Shown: positions 16,609 through 25,480 of the stretch, piece after piece
Numbering within the stretch: position 1 is the stretch's first letter
Layout of the letters: the number at the start of each line of letters is the position of its first letter
From: DASTFY01 sp963829955
Lineage (GTDB): Bacteria > Actinomycetota > Acidimicrobiia > Acidimicrobiales > Ilumatobacteraceae
Length of the DNA: 64,000 bases
Reading direction: 5' to 3'
Assembly (NCBI GenBank): GCA_963829955.1
Contig: CAWHKS010000001.1
Coordinates: forward strand, 186,001-250,000
Made by a program: the position numbers and the translations under genes
The notes under the pieces: model-generated
Told to the model about the DNA's origin: nothing
What the model saw: only the letters and a program-made list of their open reading frames with translations
Database searches by the model: none

Positions 16609-17367
16609 ATGCCGTACGCGTTCCTGGACCATCCAGGGCCCATCCCGTTCGCCCACCGCGGAGGTGCACTCGAGGGTCTCGAGAACACGATGCCCGCGTT
16701 CGAAGCCGCACTCGCGCTCGGGTACCGGTATCTGGAGACGGACGCGCGGGTCACGGCCGATGGCGTGCTCGTGGCCTTTCACGACGACGACCTGGGCCGC
16801 ACAACCGATCACTCCGGAACCATCACCGAGCTTCCGTGGTCGGAGGTGCAGAAGGCCCGGGTCGGCGGCAAGGAGCCGATCCCGCTGATGGAGGACCTGC
16901 TGGGCGCGTTCCCGCAGGCGCGCATCAACCTGGACGCCAAGAGTGACGGGGCGGTGGACCCACTGATCGACGTGATCCGCCGCACCGCCAGCATCGACCG
17001 GGTGTGCGTGGGCGCCTTCAGCGACAAGCGGATCAAGCAGGTGCGGTCCGCCCTCGGCCCTACGTTGTGCACGTCGATGGGGCCGATCGAGGTGGCCCGG
17101 TGGACGGCGGCCAGCTGGCTGCTCGGCGGTCGGGGGACACCGTCCATCCCGGTGGCCCAGGCGCCGGTCAAGCAGTTCGGGATCCCGATCGTCACCGCTC
17201 GCTCGGTTCGCGCCGCTGAGCGTCACGGCGTGCAGGTGCACGTGTGGACGATCGACGAGCCCGCGGAGATCGAGCGCCTGCTCGACCTCGGCGCCCACGG
17301 CATCATGACGGACCGTCCCCTGGTGCTGAAGGAGATCCTGCAGCGCCGGGGGCAATGGCACGAGTGA
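16609..17367 (+). CDS. Glycerophosphodiester phosphodiesterase
   Basis: The product has 252 residues of the GDPD TIM-barrel family, releasing an alcohol and glycerol-3-phosphate from deacylated phospholipids. It has the catalytic His and metal ligands in AHRGG..LENT (15-28) and ETDARVTADGVLVAFHDDDL (about 43-62), and the late barrel motif VHVWTIDEPAEI. No signal peptide is visible, so it is cytoplasmic. It starts a plus-strand gene run that reaches 24494; the next gene follows after 65 bases. Confidence 0.92.
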   Translation: MPYAFLDHPGPIPFAHRGGALEGLENTMPAFEAALALGYRYLETDARVTADGVLVAFHDDDLGRTTDHSGTITELPWSEVQKARVGGKEPIPLMEDLLGAFPQARINLDAKSDGAVDPLIDVIRRTASIDRVCVGAFSDKRIKQVRSALGPTLCTSMGPIEVARWTAASWLLGGRGTPSIPVAQAPVKQFGIPIVTARSVRAAERHGVQVHVWTIDEPAEIERLLDLGAHGIMTDRPLVLKEILQRRGQWHE

Positions 17368-17432
17368 CCTGCCGATCGCGAGCGGCGTCAAGGGTCGAGG
17401 TTCAGGCGAGCCGGGCAACCTACGGTGCGGGG

Positions 17433-19028
17433 GTGACCACGCCAGCGGTGCCCTTCACGACGGTCCGAGCGACACGGCACGTGGTGGCCAGCGCGGACGG
17501 GCTGGCCACGCAGGCGGGCCTCACCGCACTTGCCCGTGGTGGGAACGCGGTCGACGCGGCCGTCGCCACCAATGCCGCCATCGCCATCACGGCACCGCAT
17601 CTCTGCGGGCTCGGCGGCGACCTGTTCGCGCTCGTCCACGAGCCCGGGTCCCGGCCGATCGCCCTCAACGCGTCTGGGCGGGCCGGGAGCGGCGCCGATG
17701 CGGACGCGCTGATGGCGGGGGGGCACGCCGGGATGCCGCTTCGCCACGACATCCGAACGGTGACGGTCCCCGGCTGCGTCGACGGGTGGGTCGCGCTCCA
17801 CGGGCGCTACGGCCGGCTGTCACTGTCCGACGTGTTGGCTCCCGCCCTCGCGCTGGCCGAGGAAGGCTTCCCGGCCTCGCCGCTCCTGGTCGGCTCGCTG
17901 GCCACGCTCGACGAGCCGGCCCGCGTCCGTCTCGATGACTTGGCCCGGCAGGCGACGCGCCCGGGCGCGCTGGTCCGTCGGCGAGGCGCGGCCCGGGCGC
18001 TGCGCGCCATCTCCGACGGCGGGCGACGCGCCTTCTACGAGGGCGAGTTCGGGGAGGGTCTGCTCGCCGTCGGTAGCGGTTACTTCACGGCCGACGATCT
18101 GGCTCGCACCCAGGCCGACTGGGTCGAGGCGCTGGCGCTGGACGCTTGGGGTCACCGGCTGTGGACCGTGCCCCCGAACTCTCAGGGCTACCTGGCCCTG
18201 GCCGGCGCCTGGATCGCGCAGGGGCTCCCTCTGCCCGACGATCCCGACGACCCCGGGTGGGCGCACCTGCTCATCGAGGCCGCCGTGGCCGCCGGTCATG
18301 ACCGTCCGGACGTCCTCCACGAGGCCGCCGATGGCCCCGCCCTCATCGACCCCGCGCACATCACCCCACGCAGAGACGCCATATCCACCGAATCGATATC
18401 GATTCGGTGGCGACGCGCACTAGCGCAGCAGGGGGATACCACCTACCTCTGCGTGGTGGACGGGGACCGCCTGGCCGTGTCGCTGATCCAGTCCAACGCT
18501 GCCGGTTTCGGCAGCTGGCTGGTCGAGCCCGCGACCGGCATCAACCTCCACAACCGCGGCCTGGGCTTTTCGCTGGAACCCGATCACCCGGCTCGGTACG
18601 GCCCCGGCCGTCGCCCGCCCCACACGCTGAGCCCCCTCCTGATCACACGTCCCGACGGCCGGCTGGCCGCCACCCTCGGCACGATGGGAGGCGACGCCCA
18701 ACCCCAGATCCTCCTGCAGCTCCTGGCCCGGCTGTTCCTCCACGGCCAGCATCCGGCCGCGGCCATCGCCAGCGGGCGTTGGGTGCTGCACGGCGAGGCC
18801 ACCGGCTTCGACACCTGGACGTCGGCGGGCGGCCCAGGCGTCCTCGTCGAAGGCCAGGCCCCCGCTGCCTGGGACCAGGGCCTGCGCGGCCGAGGCCATG
18901 GCGTCACTCGCGCGCCCGCCTTCGACTCCGCCTTCGGGCACGCCCACACCATCGTCGTCGATGACGATGGCACCCTTGCCTCGGCCGCCGACCCCAGGGC
19001 CCGCATCGGGAGCGCCGCCGGCACCTGA
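17433..19028 (+). CDS. Gamma-glutamyltransferase / Ntn-hydrolase family protein
   Basis: The product has 531 residues from the GTG at 17433. GGT proteins cut themselves before a catalytic Thr to form two subunits and then transfer or hydrolyse gamma-glutamyl (or acyl) groups. The N-terminal GGNAVDAAVATNAAI (37-51) and CGLGGD (58-63), the nucleophile Thr336 in GDTTYLCVVD, and SNAAGFGS are present. The later GGDAQPQILLQLL motif is also typical. No signal peptide is seen, so it is probably cytoplasmic, as in the GGT-like proteins of catabolic clusters. A perfect 26-base palindrome (18385-18410) encodes residues 318-326, just before the self-cleavage site, and looks inserted. The next gene follows after 31 bases. 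Confidence 0.9.
   Translation: MTTPAVPFTTVRATRHVVASADGLATQAGLTALARGGNAVDAAVATNAAIAITAPHLCGLGGDLFALVHEPGSRPIALNASGRAGSGADADALMAGGHAGMPLRHDIRTVTVPGCVDGWVALHGRYGRLSLSDVLAPALALAEEGFPASPLLVGSLATLDEPARVRLDDLARQATRPGALVRRRGAARALRAISDGGRRAFYEGEFGEGLLAVGSGYFTADDLARTQADWVEALALDAWGHRLWTVPPNSQGYLALAGAWIAQGLPLPDDPDDPGWAHLLIEAAVAAGHDRPDVLHEAADGPALIDPAHITPRRDAISTESISIRWRRALAQQGDTTYLCVVDGDRLAVSLIQSNAAGFGSWLVEPATGINLHNRGLGFSLEPDHPARYGPGRRPPHTLSPLLITRPDGRLAATLGTMGGDAQPQILLQLLARLFLHGQHPAAAIASGRWVLHGEATGFDTWTSAGGPGVLVEGQAPAAWDQGLRGRGHGVTRAPAFDSAFGHAHTIVVDDDGTLASAADPRARIGSAAGT
18385..18410. repeat. Perfect 26-base palindrome inside the GGT gene
   Basis: CCACCGAATCGAT (18385-18397) is followed directly by its reverse complement ATCGATTCGGTGG (18398-18410). 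It is AT-richer than its surroundings and translates as STESISIRW, ten residues before the catalytic Thr. Confidence 0.95.
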
Positions 19029-19059
19029 TCCCGGGCCCGCCCGGTTGTACCGTTGCCCC

Positions 19060-20253
19060 ATGCGTGTCGACACCAACTTCTTCGGCACCGTGCCCATGCC
19101 GGACGCCGGGGATCCCACGGTCGCGCCGACCGCTCGCCGCTACGGGAACAGCGACGTCATCGCCTGCTACGAGAACATGCTCCACTGGTCGAAGACCGCG
19201 GACGCGTTGGGCTTCGACACGGTGTGGCTCACGGAGCACCACTTCCAGTACGAGGGCTACGAGGTCCTGCCGAACCTCATCATGTTCGGCGTCCACGCTG
19301 CGGCGCAGACGAAGGAGCTTCGCTTCGGCCAGATGTTCAACGTCGTCCCGCAGTGGCACCCGCTGCGGCTGGCGGAGGACTTCGCCTTGGCCGACGTCCT
19401 CACCGGCGGGCGGATGGAGTTCGGTGTCGGTCGGGGCACCGTCCCCCGCGAGGCGTGGGCGCTGGGCACCGTCGTGGCGTCCGGGGACAACGAGATGTCC
19501 GTCGAGCACGACCGCATCAACCGCGAGGTCTTCGAGGAGGCCATGGAGGTCATCAGGCTGGCCTGGTCCCAGGAGCGCTTCGACTACCGCGGCAAGCACT
19601 TCGTCTTCCCGCCCGACGACGTGCCCGACCGCGGGTCGTACGTCAACGACATCACCCTCATCCCCAAGCCCCGCCGGACGGTCGACATCTACCAACCGGT
19701 GACGTCGCCGGAGACCATCGAGTACGTCCCGCGGGCCGGGCACAAGGCCGTCTACTGGCTGCAGAGCGCGCAGAGCCAGAAAGACAAGTGGGACCGCTAC
19801 GCGGCCATCCGCGAGGAAATCGGTCGGCCGGTTGGGCCGGGCGAGGACCGTTGCCTGGTCCTCAACGTTCACATCGGGAAGACCCGCGAGGGGGCACTCG
19901 TGCGGGGCCAGCCCGGCCACGACGAGTTCTGCAAGTTCCTCGCCCCGTACGGACGCTTCTCGAGCTACCGCTTCCCCGACGGCTCCAAGGTCCCCTTCGA
20001 CTTCCAACCGACCCTGGACGACTCCATGCGGCTCAACATCCAGGTCGTCGGCTCCATCGATGACGCCGTCGACGCCATCGGGTTCTGGCGTGACCTGCTC
20101 GACCTGAAGCACATCTGCTTCTTCTTCGACTACCCCGGGCTGCGAACGGAGGACATCGACGAGCAGATGCACCTCATGGTCGAGGAGGTCTTCCCCCGCC
20201 TCGGGGAGCCGGTGGAGCGACGGCCGCTCCCCGACCTGCCCGCCCTGGTCTGA
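19060..20253 (+). CDS. LLM-class flavin-dependent oxidoreductase (luciferase-like monooxygenase)
   Basis: The product has 397 residues. The bacterial-luciferase-like barrel is visible: FDTVWLTEHHFQYEGYE (about 53-69), LRFGQMFNVVPQWHPLRLAE and DFALADVLTGGRMEFGVGRG. The members use FMNH2 or F420H2 and O2 to oxidise small organic compounds. It lies five bases before the deaminase-like gene and probably shares its transcript. By analogy with RutA, which opens the uracil ring, a ring-opening role in the neighbouring heterocycle locus is possible but unproven. Confidence 0.88.
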   Translation: MRVDTNFFGTVPMPDAGDPTVAPTARRYGNSDVIACYENMLHWSKTADALGFDTVWLTEHHFQYEGYEVLPNLIMFGVHAAAQTKELRFGQMFNVVPQWHPLRLAEDFALADVLTGGRMEFGVGRGTVPREAWALGTVVASGDNEMSVEHDRINREVFEEAMEVIRLAWSQERFDYRGKHFVFPPDDVPDRGSYVNDITLIPKPRRTVDIYQPVTSPETIEYVPRAGHKAVYWLQSAQSQKDKWDRYAAIREEIGRPVGPGEDRCLVLNVHIGKTREGALVRGQPGHDEFCKFLAPYGRFSSYRFPDGSKVPFDFQPTLDDSMRLNIQVVGSIDDAVDAIGFWRDLLDLKHICFFFDYPGLRTEDIDEQMHLMVEEVFPRLGEPVERRPLPDLPALV

Positions 20254-20258
20254 CGGCC

Positions 20259-21482
20259 GTGGCGGGACCGGGCAGCCTCGTCCTCCGGCGGGTCCGGCTG
20301 GCCGATGGCCGCACGACGGACGTCGCCATCACTGCAGGCGTCATCTCCGCCGTCTGTACCGACCTCCGCGCCTCGGCCGAGGACACCGTCCTCGACCTCG
20401 AGGGCTACGTGCTGCTCCCCGCACCCGTCGAGCCGCACGCCCACCTGGACAAGGCCTTCCTGGCCGAGCGCATCCTCAACCCACAGGGCCACCTCCTCGG
20501 CGCCATCGAGGCGATGGACGCCAACCGCGACAGCCTGACCGCCGAGGACATCGCCGACCGGGCCGAGCGGGCAGCGCGGCTCCTGGTGGCCAACGGCACG
20601 ACCGCCATCCGGTCCCACGCCGACATCGTGACCGGCCACGGTCTGCGGTCGGTGGAAGGGCTGGTGGAGGCCCGGCGGCGACTCGGGGACCTGGTCGACC
20701 TGCAGATCGTCGCCCTCATCAGCTGGCCCGTCACCGGTCTGACGGGAGCCGACCACCGGGCCCTCGCCCGTGACGCGCTGGCCGCCGGAGCAGACGTCGT
20801 CGGTGGCTGCCCGCACCTCGACGACGATCCCATCGAGGCGCACGAGGTGCTCCTGGAGCTGGCGGCGAGCGGCGGCCACATGGTGGACCTCCACACGGAC
20901 GAGACCCTCGATCTCGCGGTGCTCGGGCTCCGGGACCTGGCCCGCCGCGTGACCACGAGTGGGTTCCCGCACCGCGTCGCGGCCAGCCACTGCGTCAGCC
21001 TCGGCATGCAGCCCCTTGAGGTGCAGCAGGCCGTCGCCGACGAGGTGGCCGCCGCGGGGATCGGCGTGGTCACGCTGCCCCAGACCAACCTGTACCTGCA
21101 GGGCCGCGACGCCGCGTCGGCGACGCCACGGGGGCTGACCGCCATCCGGCCGCTGCTGGCCGCCGGCGTGCAGGTGGCCGGCGGCGCGGACAACCTGCAG
21201 GACCCGTTCAACCTGGTCGGCCGCGGCGACCCGCTGGAGACCGCCGCGCTCCTCGTGATGGCCGGTCACCTGCTGCCCGACGAGGCCTACGACGCGGTGA
21301 GCACGGCGGCTCGCGATGTGCTCGGTCTCCCCCCCGTCCGCATCGAGGCCGGCTTCCCCGCCGAACTCCTCGCCGTCAAGGCGGGCGGCGTCCGGGAGGC
21401 CGTGGCGATGGCTCCGGCCGACCGCGTCGTGATCCACCGAGGACGGGTCGTGAGCCGCACGAGAGTCGTGTCAGACGCGTGA
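20259..21482 (+). CDS. Cytosine deaminase-like metal-dependent amidohydrolase
   Basis: The product has 407 residues from the GTG at 20259. It carries the amidohydrolase metal site in cytosine-deaminase style: EPHAHLDKAFL (HxH, near 59-69), HTDE (about 210), ASHC (about 248) and a late Asp in GGADNLQDPF. CodA-type enzymes deaminate cytosine, creatinine or related cyclic amidines. The late motif differs from E. coli CodA (HDDxxDPW), so the substrate is open. It is close behind the flavin monooxygenase and ahead of an ABC importer, which suggests the imported compound is its substrate. Confidence 0.85.
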   Translation: MAGPGSLVLRRVRLADGRTTDVAITAGVISAVCTDLRASAEDTVLDLEGYVLLPAPVEPHAHLDKAFLAERILNPQGHLLGAIEAMDANRDSLTAEDIADRAERAARLLVANGTTAIRSHADIVTGHGLRSVEGLVEARRRLGDLVDLQIVALISWPVTGLTGADHRALARDALAAGADVVGGCPHLDDDPIEAHEVLLELAASGGHMVDLHTDETLDLAVLGLRDLARRVTTSGFPHRVAASHCVSLGMQPLEVQQAVADEVAAAGIGVVTLPQTNLYLQGRDAASATPRGLTAIRPLLAAGVQVAGGADNLQDPFNLVGRGDPLETAALLVMAGHLLPDEAYDAVSTAARDVLGLPPVRIEAGFPAELLAVKAGGVREAVAMAPADRVVIHRGRVVSRTRVVSDA

Positions 21483-21543
21483 AACACAGCGTGCACACTG
21501 GCGTCACGGCGGGACAGAACCGGTGGCCTAAGGTCGGGAGACG

Positions 21544-22383
21544 ATGATGTCGGAGCCCGAGACAGTGTCCGATCTCGTCGACTCGGAGACCATCCGGGCC
21601 GGGGCCGGGCCGGCGCCGCAAGCCCCCGTAGCCGTCGCGCCCGCCCTCAGCGACCACGCCCTGCGCTTCGACCACGTCTCGATGGTCTTCCCGGACGGCA
21701 CCCACGCAGTCGACGACGTCAGCCTCGACCTGCGCCCGGGCGAGTTCGTCACCATCGTCGGCCCGTCGGGCTGCGGCAAGTCGACGCTGCTGCGCATCGC
21801 GTCGGGGTTGGAGACGAACACCTCAGGCACGGTGTTCGTGCTGCGCAAGAGCCTCGGCTACGTGTTCCAGGACGCCACGCTGCTGCCGTGGCGGACGGTG
21901 CGCAAGAACATCGAGCTGCTGGCCGAGCTGCAGGGCGTCGACAAGACCGCCCGCGCCAACCTGGTGAAATCCACCGTTGACCTCGTCGGCCTGCAGGGCT
22001 TCGAGAACAAGTACCCCAAGCAGCTGTCGGGCGGTATGCGGATGCGTGCCTCACTCGCGCGCTCGCTGGTGCTCGAGCCGAAGGTCTTCCTGTTCGACGA
22101 GCCGTTCGGCGCGCTCGACGAGATCACCCGGGAACGGCTCAACAGCGAGCTGCTCCGCCTGTTCCAGCTCGAGGGGTTCGCCGCGCTCTTCATCACCCAC
22201 TCGATCGCCGAGGCCGTCTTCCTCTCGACGCGGGTGGCGGTGATGTCGGCCCGGCCCGGGCGCATCCTGGGCGAGTTCGACGTGCCGTTTCCCTATCCGC
22301 GCACGCACGACCTGCGCTACGACCCCGAGTTCGCCAAGCTGTCCGGCGAGATCTCGCACGCCCTGCGGGGAGCCCACGAATGA
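21544..22383 (+). CDS. ABC transporter ATPase, NitT/TauT (SsuB/ThiZ-like) type
   Basis: The product has 279 residues. Walker A GPSGCGKS (73-80), Q-loop Gln109 (VFQDATLLPWRTV), signature LSGGM (161-165), Walker B VFLFDEP (181-187) and the switch His (FITHSIAEAVFLSTRV) are all present. This ATPase drives import of a small organic anion or heterocycle together with the next two genes. AAGGTCGGGAG precedes the ATG. The stop overlaps the permease ATG in ATGA. An N-terminal extension of about 40 Ala/Pro-rich residues is unusual. Confidence 0.93.
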   Translation: MMSEPETVSDLVDSETIRAGAGPAPQAPVAVAPALSDHALRFDHVSMVFPDGTHAVDDVSLDLRPGEFVTIVGPSGCGKSTLLRIASGLETNTSGTVFVLRKSLGYVFQDATLLPWRTVRKNIELLAELQGVDKTARANLVKSTVDLVGLQGFENKYPKQLSGGMRMRASLARSLVLEPKVFLFDEPFGALDEITRERLNSELLRLFQLEGFAALFITHSIAEAVFLSTRVAVMSARPGRILGEFDVPFPYPRTHDLRYDPEFAKLSGEISHALRGAHE

Positions 22384-23279
22384 GCAGCACGCTCGCATCG
22401 GGCGGCGGGCTGCGCACGGACGAGCTGACCCCGCCCAGCAGCCGGGCGCCGGAGCTCGGCACCGCGGAAGGCGCCGCCAAGCGGAACCGGACGGCGGAGA
22501 TCCTCGGGCCCATTGTCGTCTTCCTCGTCTTCCTCGCCATCTGGTACCTGCTCGCGGAGGTCGTACTGCCCCAGGAGAAGCGGTTCCTGCTCCCCACCCC
22601 CCACAAGGTGATCACCGACGGGTTCCTGATCTGGGAGGACGGCAACCGCGGCCTCAAGCCCATCCTGGATTCGCTGTGGCTCACCGCCCGCGTCGCGATC
22701 GTGGGCCTCGTCATCACGATCATCCTCGGCATGGGTCTGGCGACGGCCATGAGCATGGCCCGCTGGGTGGAGCGGGCGTCCTGGCCCTACCTGGTCGCGC
22801 TCCAGGCCGCGCCGATCCTGGCCCTCACCCCGCTCATCAGCGGGCTGCTCGGCTTCGGTTTCAACAGCCGGGTGCTCGTCGTCGTGCTGATCGCCTTCTT
22901 CCCGGTCGTCAACAACACGCTGTTCGGGCTGCTGTCCGTCGACCAGAGCCAGCACGAGCTCTTCACCCTCCAGGGCGCCAACCGGGCCACCCGGCTTTGG
23001 AAGCTGCAATACCCGGCCGCCATGCCGGCCATCTTCGTCGGTCTGCGCAACGCCGCCGGGTTGGCCGTGATCGGTGCCGTCGTCGGCGACTTCTACTTCC
23101 GCCAGGGCAACCCTGGGATCGGGGCGCAGATCGACGTCTACCGCCAGCGCCTCTACGGGCCGGAGATGATCACCGCGATCATCCTGTCCGCGCTCCTCGG
23201 TCTCGTCGTCTTCATCTTCTTCGGCTGGCTCGGCAACCGGGCCGTCGGCAAGTGGCACACGACCACGCGATCGCCCTGA
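22380..23279 (+). CDS. ABC transporter permease, NitT/TauT type
   Basis: The product has 299 residues with about six membrane helices after a 35-residue cytoplasmic head. The cytoplasmic EAA-like loop is at LFTLQGANRATRLWKLQYPA and following PAIFVGLRNAAGLAVIGAVV. It belongs to the BPD_transp_1 family and pairs with the ATPase at 21544 and the lipoprotein at 23337. The start overlaps the ATPase stop (ATGA). Confidence 0.92.
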   Translation: MSSTLASGGGLRTDELTPPSSRAPELGTAEGAAKRNRTAEILGPIVVFLVFLAIWYLLAEVVLPQEKRFLLPTPHKVITDGFLIWEDGNRGLKPILDSLWLTARVAIVGLVITIILGMGLATAMSMARWVERASWPYLVALQAAPILALTPLISGLLGFGFNSRVLVVVLIAFFPVVNNTLFGLLSVDQSQHELFTLQGANRATRLWKLQYPAAMPAIFVGLRNAAGLAVIGAVVGDFYFRQGNPGIGAQIDVYRQRLYGPEMITAIILSALLGLVVFIFFGWLGNRAVGKWHTTTRSP

Positions 23280-23336
23280 CGCTCGACCCACCAACACCCA
23301 GACACAGCAAGAACCACAAGGGGGAGGACCCAACAC

Positions 23337-24494
23337 ATGAGGATGAAGACCTGGCTCGGTGTGCCATTCGCCGGGCTCCTGCTGATCGCGGCGTGCGGTA
23401 GCGACGATGACAGCGGCAGCGATACCACAGCAGCGGAGGGCGGCGGTGCCGCGGCCGGATCGCTGGCCGACGTGTGCCCGGAGACCGTCGTGTTCCAGAC
23501 CGACTGGAACCCGGAGGCCGAGCACGGCCAGCTCTACAACATGGTCGGTGACGGCTACGAGGTCGACAGCAGCACGTTCCGCGTGTCCGGCGCCCTCGTG
23601 TCCGGGGGTGAGGACACCGGCGTGAAGATCGAGGTCCGGTCGGGTGGGCCGGCCATCGGCTTCCAGACCGTCACGTCGCAGCTCTACGCCGATCCGGACA
23701 TCCTGCTCGGCTACGTCTCGACCGACGAGGCCATCCAGAACTCTGGCGAGTTCCCGACCAAGGCCGTCGTGGCGCCGTTCAACATCAACCCGCAGATCAT
23801 CATGTGGGATCCGGCTACCTATCCCGACGTCAAGGCCATCGCCGACCTGAAAGAGCCGGGCGCGAAGGTCCGCTACTTCGGCGGCGCCGCCTACATGGAC
23901 TTCCTCATCCAGGACGGCCAGCTCGACAAGGCGCAGACGGACGGCTCCTACGACGGCACGCCGGCCAACTTCGTGGCCGCCGGCGGCAAGGACGCCCAGC
24001 AGGGCTTCGCCTCCGCCGAGCCGTACTTCTACGAGAAGGTGCTGACCGACTGGGGCAAGCCCATCGCCTACCAGCTCATCCACGACGCCGGCTGGACGAC
24101 GTACGCCCAGTCACTCGCCGCGACGGCCGAGAACTTCGAAGCCAACAAGGACTGCTTCGCTGCGCTCGTGCCGGTCATCCAGCAGTCGCAGGTCGACTAC
24201 ATCAACGACCAGACGCGGGCCGACGGCATCATCCTCGACCTCGTGGAGCAGTACAACAACGGCTGGCAGTACGACGAGGGCCAGGCCAAGGCCTCCGTCG
24301 AGCTGCAGCTCTCCAACAAGCTCGTGGCCAACAGCCCCGACGGCACCCTGGGCAGCTTCGACATGGACCGGGTCACGGAGTTCGTGGCCACCGCGGTTCC
24401 CGTCTACGAAGCCGCGGGCGCCAAGGTCAAGGAGGGCCTGACGGCCGACGACCTCGTGACGAACGAGTTCGTCGATCCCGACATCTCCCTGTAA
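23337..24494 (+). CDS. ABC transporter substrate-binding lipoprotein (NMT1/ThiY-like)
   Basis: The product has 385 residues. The lipobox LLIAAC puts the lipid on Cys20, followed by an Asp/Ser/Thr-rich linker (22-45). The mature part reads VFQTDWNPEAEHGQLYNMV and then a bilobal periplasmic-binding fold typical of the NMT1/SsuA-like group. Lipid anchoring outside the membrane is as expected for a monoderm. GGGGGAGGA lies ahead of the ATG, a strong site. The ligand is not predictable; neighbours suggest a nitrogen heterocycle or amide. A perfect terminator follows the stop. Confidence 0.92.
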   Translation: MRMKTWLGVPFAGLLLIAACGSDDDSGSDTTAAEGGGAAAGSLADVCPETVVFQTDWNPEAEHGQLYNMVGDGYEVDSSTFRVSGALVSGGEDTGVKIEVRSGGPAIGFQTVTSQLYADPDILLGYVSTDEAIQNSGEFPTKAVVAPFNINPQIIMWDPATYPDVKAIADLKEPGAKVRYFGGAAYMDFLIQDGQLDKAQTDGSYDGTPANFVAAGGKDAQQGFASAEPYFYEKVLTDWGKPIAYQLIHDAGWTTYAQSLAATAENFEANKDCFAALVPVIQQSQVDYINDQTRADGIILDLVEQYNNGWQYDEGQAKASVELQLSNKLVANSPDGTLGSFDMDRVTEFVATAVPVYEAAGAKVKEGLTADDLVTNEFVDPDISL

Positions 24495-24504
24495 CCGAGG
24501 ACAC

Positions 24505-24548
24505 CGCGTTCGAGGGGCCGGTCCCGCGGGATCGGCCCCTCGAACGCG
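24505..24548. terminator. Perfect 16-bp bidirectional terminator hairpin
   Basis: CGCGTTCGAGGGGCCG (24505-24520) pairs with CGGCCCCTCGAACGCG (24533-24548); the 12-base loop is itself partly palindromic. It occupies nearly the whole gap between two convergent stops and can end both transcripts. Confidence 0.85.
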
Positions 24549-24550
24549 CC

Positions 24551-25330
24551 CTAGGCCTCGCGACCGAAGTCGAACGCTGCGATCTCGCGCAGCGCGCCCG
24601 TGAAGGCCTCGACGGCACCCTCGAACAAGGCCTTGCCGCGCTCGGCCGTGGCGCCCGTGGGGTCACCGATGACGCCACTAAGCCCGAAGTCGTTCGACAG
24701 CCACCCGAACGACACCGCGCCACCGAAGCGGACGTAGCGATTCGGGGCCAGACCTTCGGGGACGTTGCGCGCCGCCGCCGCCATCTCGACGAGGTCGGGC
24801 CGCAGGTACAACATGATCGACGTCTCGTCGAGCCCGCCGTGGATGCCCATGCCGAGCTCCTCCGCCGGGCTGGCCCCGCCCTGGTCGGGGGGCAGACCGG
24901 GGTGTGCGAGGAATGTCATGAGACCGTGATGCAGGCGCAGCTCGCGGCAGGCCACGTTGAGCAGCGACGAGTTGCCGCCGTGCCCGTTGAGGAACACGAG
25001 ACGCCGGGCGGGCGTGGCCGCCGCGCACCGACCGATGTCGTCCAGCACGCTCAGGAGCGTCGTGGCCGACAGCCAGAACGTGCCCGTCGCCCACGCGTGC
25101 TCGTTCGACTTGCTGTAGGCCAGCGTGGGCAACACCCAGGCATCCACCTGTTCCCCCACCTCGAGCACCGTGGCCCTGGCGACCGCGTCGGCGATGACGG
25201 TGTCCGTGCTGAACGGAAGGTGCGGCCCGTGCTGCTCCGTGGCACCCACCGGCAGGACGATGATGGAGCGTTCGCTCAGCCGTGACGCCACTCCGGTCGT
25301 CCGGAGGTCCTCCAGCGCTCGATCGCTCAC
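24551..25330 (-). CDS. Creatininase-family amidohydrolase
   Basis: The product has 259 residues from the GTG at 25330. Family metal ligands are visible: Glu32 and His34 in VGATEQHGPHLP, Asp43 (STDTVIAD), the NGHGGN motif (about 118-123) and the Glu in GGLDETSIML. The family hydrolyses creatinine, N-formyl or cyclic amides, and also includes the peptidase MftE of mycofactocin synthesis, but no other mycofactocin gene is here. It converges on the ABC importer genes with only a terminator between, suggesting use of the same substrate. The frame continues upstream to 26002 over the lipoprotein gene; that is not coding. Confidence 0.85.
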   Translation of the reverse strand: MSDRALEDLRTTGVASRLSERSIIVLPVGATEQHGPHLPFSTDTVIADAVARATVLEVGEQVDAWVLPTLAYSKSNEHAWATGTFWLSATTLLSVLDDIGRCAAATPARRLVFLNGHGGNSSLLNVACRELRLHHGLMTFLAHPGLPPDQGGASPAEELGMGIHGGLDETSIMLYLRPDLVEMAAAARNVPEGLAPNRYVRFGGAVSFGWLSNDFGLSGVIGDPTGATAERGKALFEGAVEAFTGALREIAAFDFGREA

Positions 25331-25480
25331 CGCTCGCACCGTACTGCGTGACCAGGATGCGCCCCACGGGTGGCGAGCCACGCGCTCTGCGCCACGAAGC
25401 GTGAGGGACATCGAAAAGTCGTTGCACTTGCACCCTTTCCGTTCGCGCCGCGTACACCGGATGATCCAGGATGGGCTTCC

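Noticed and set aside
24551..25330. Creatininase-family gene as mftE of a mycofactocin cluster
   Set aside because: No mycofactocin precursor, radical SAM MftC or glycosyltransferase MftF is near; the context is an ABC importer and a deaminase-like gene.
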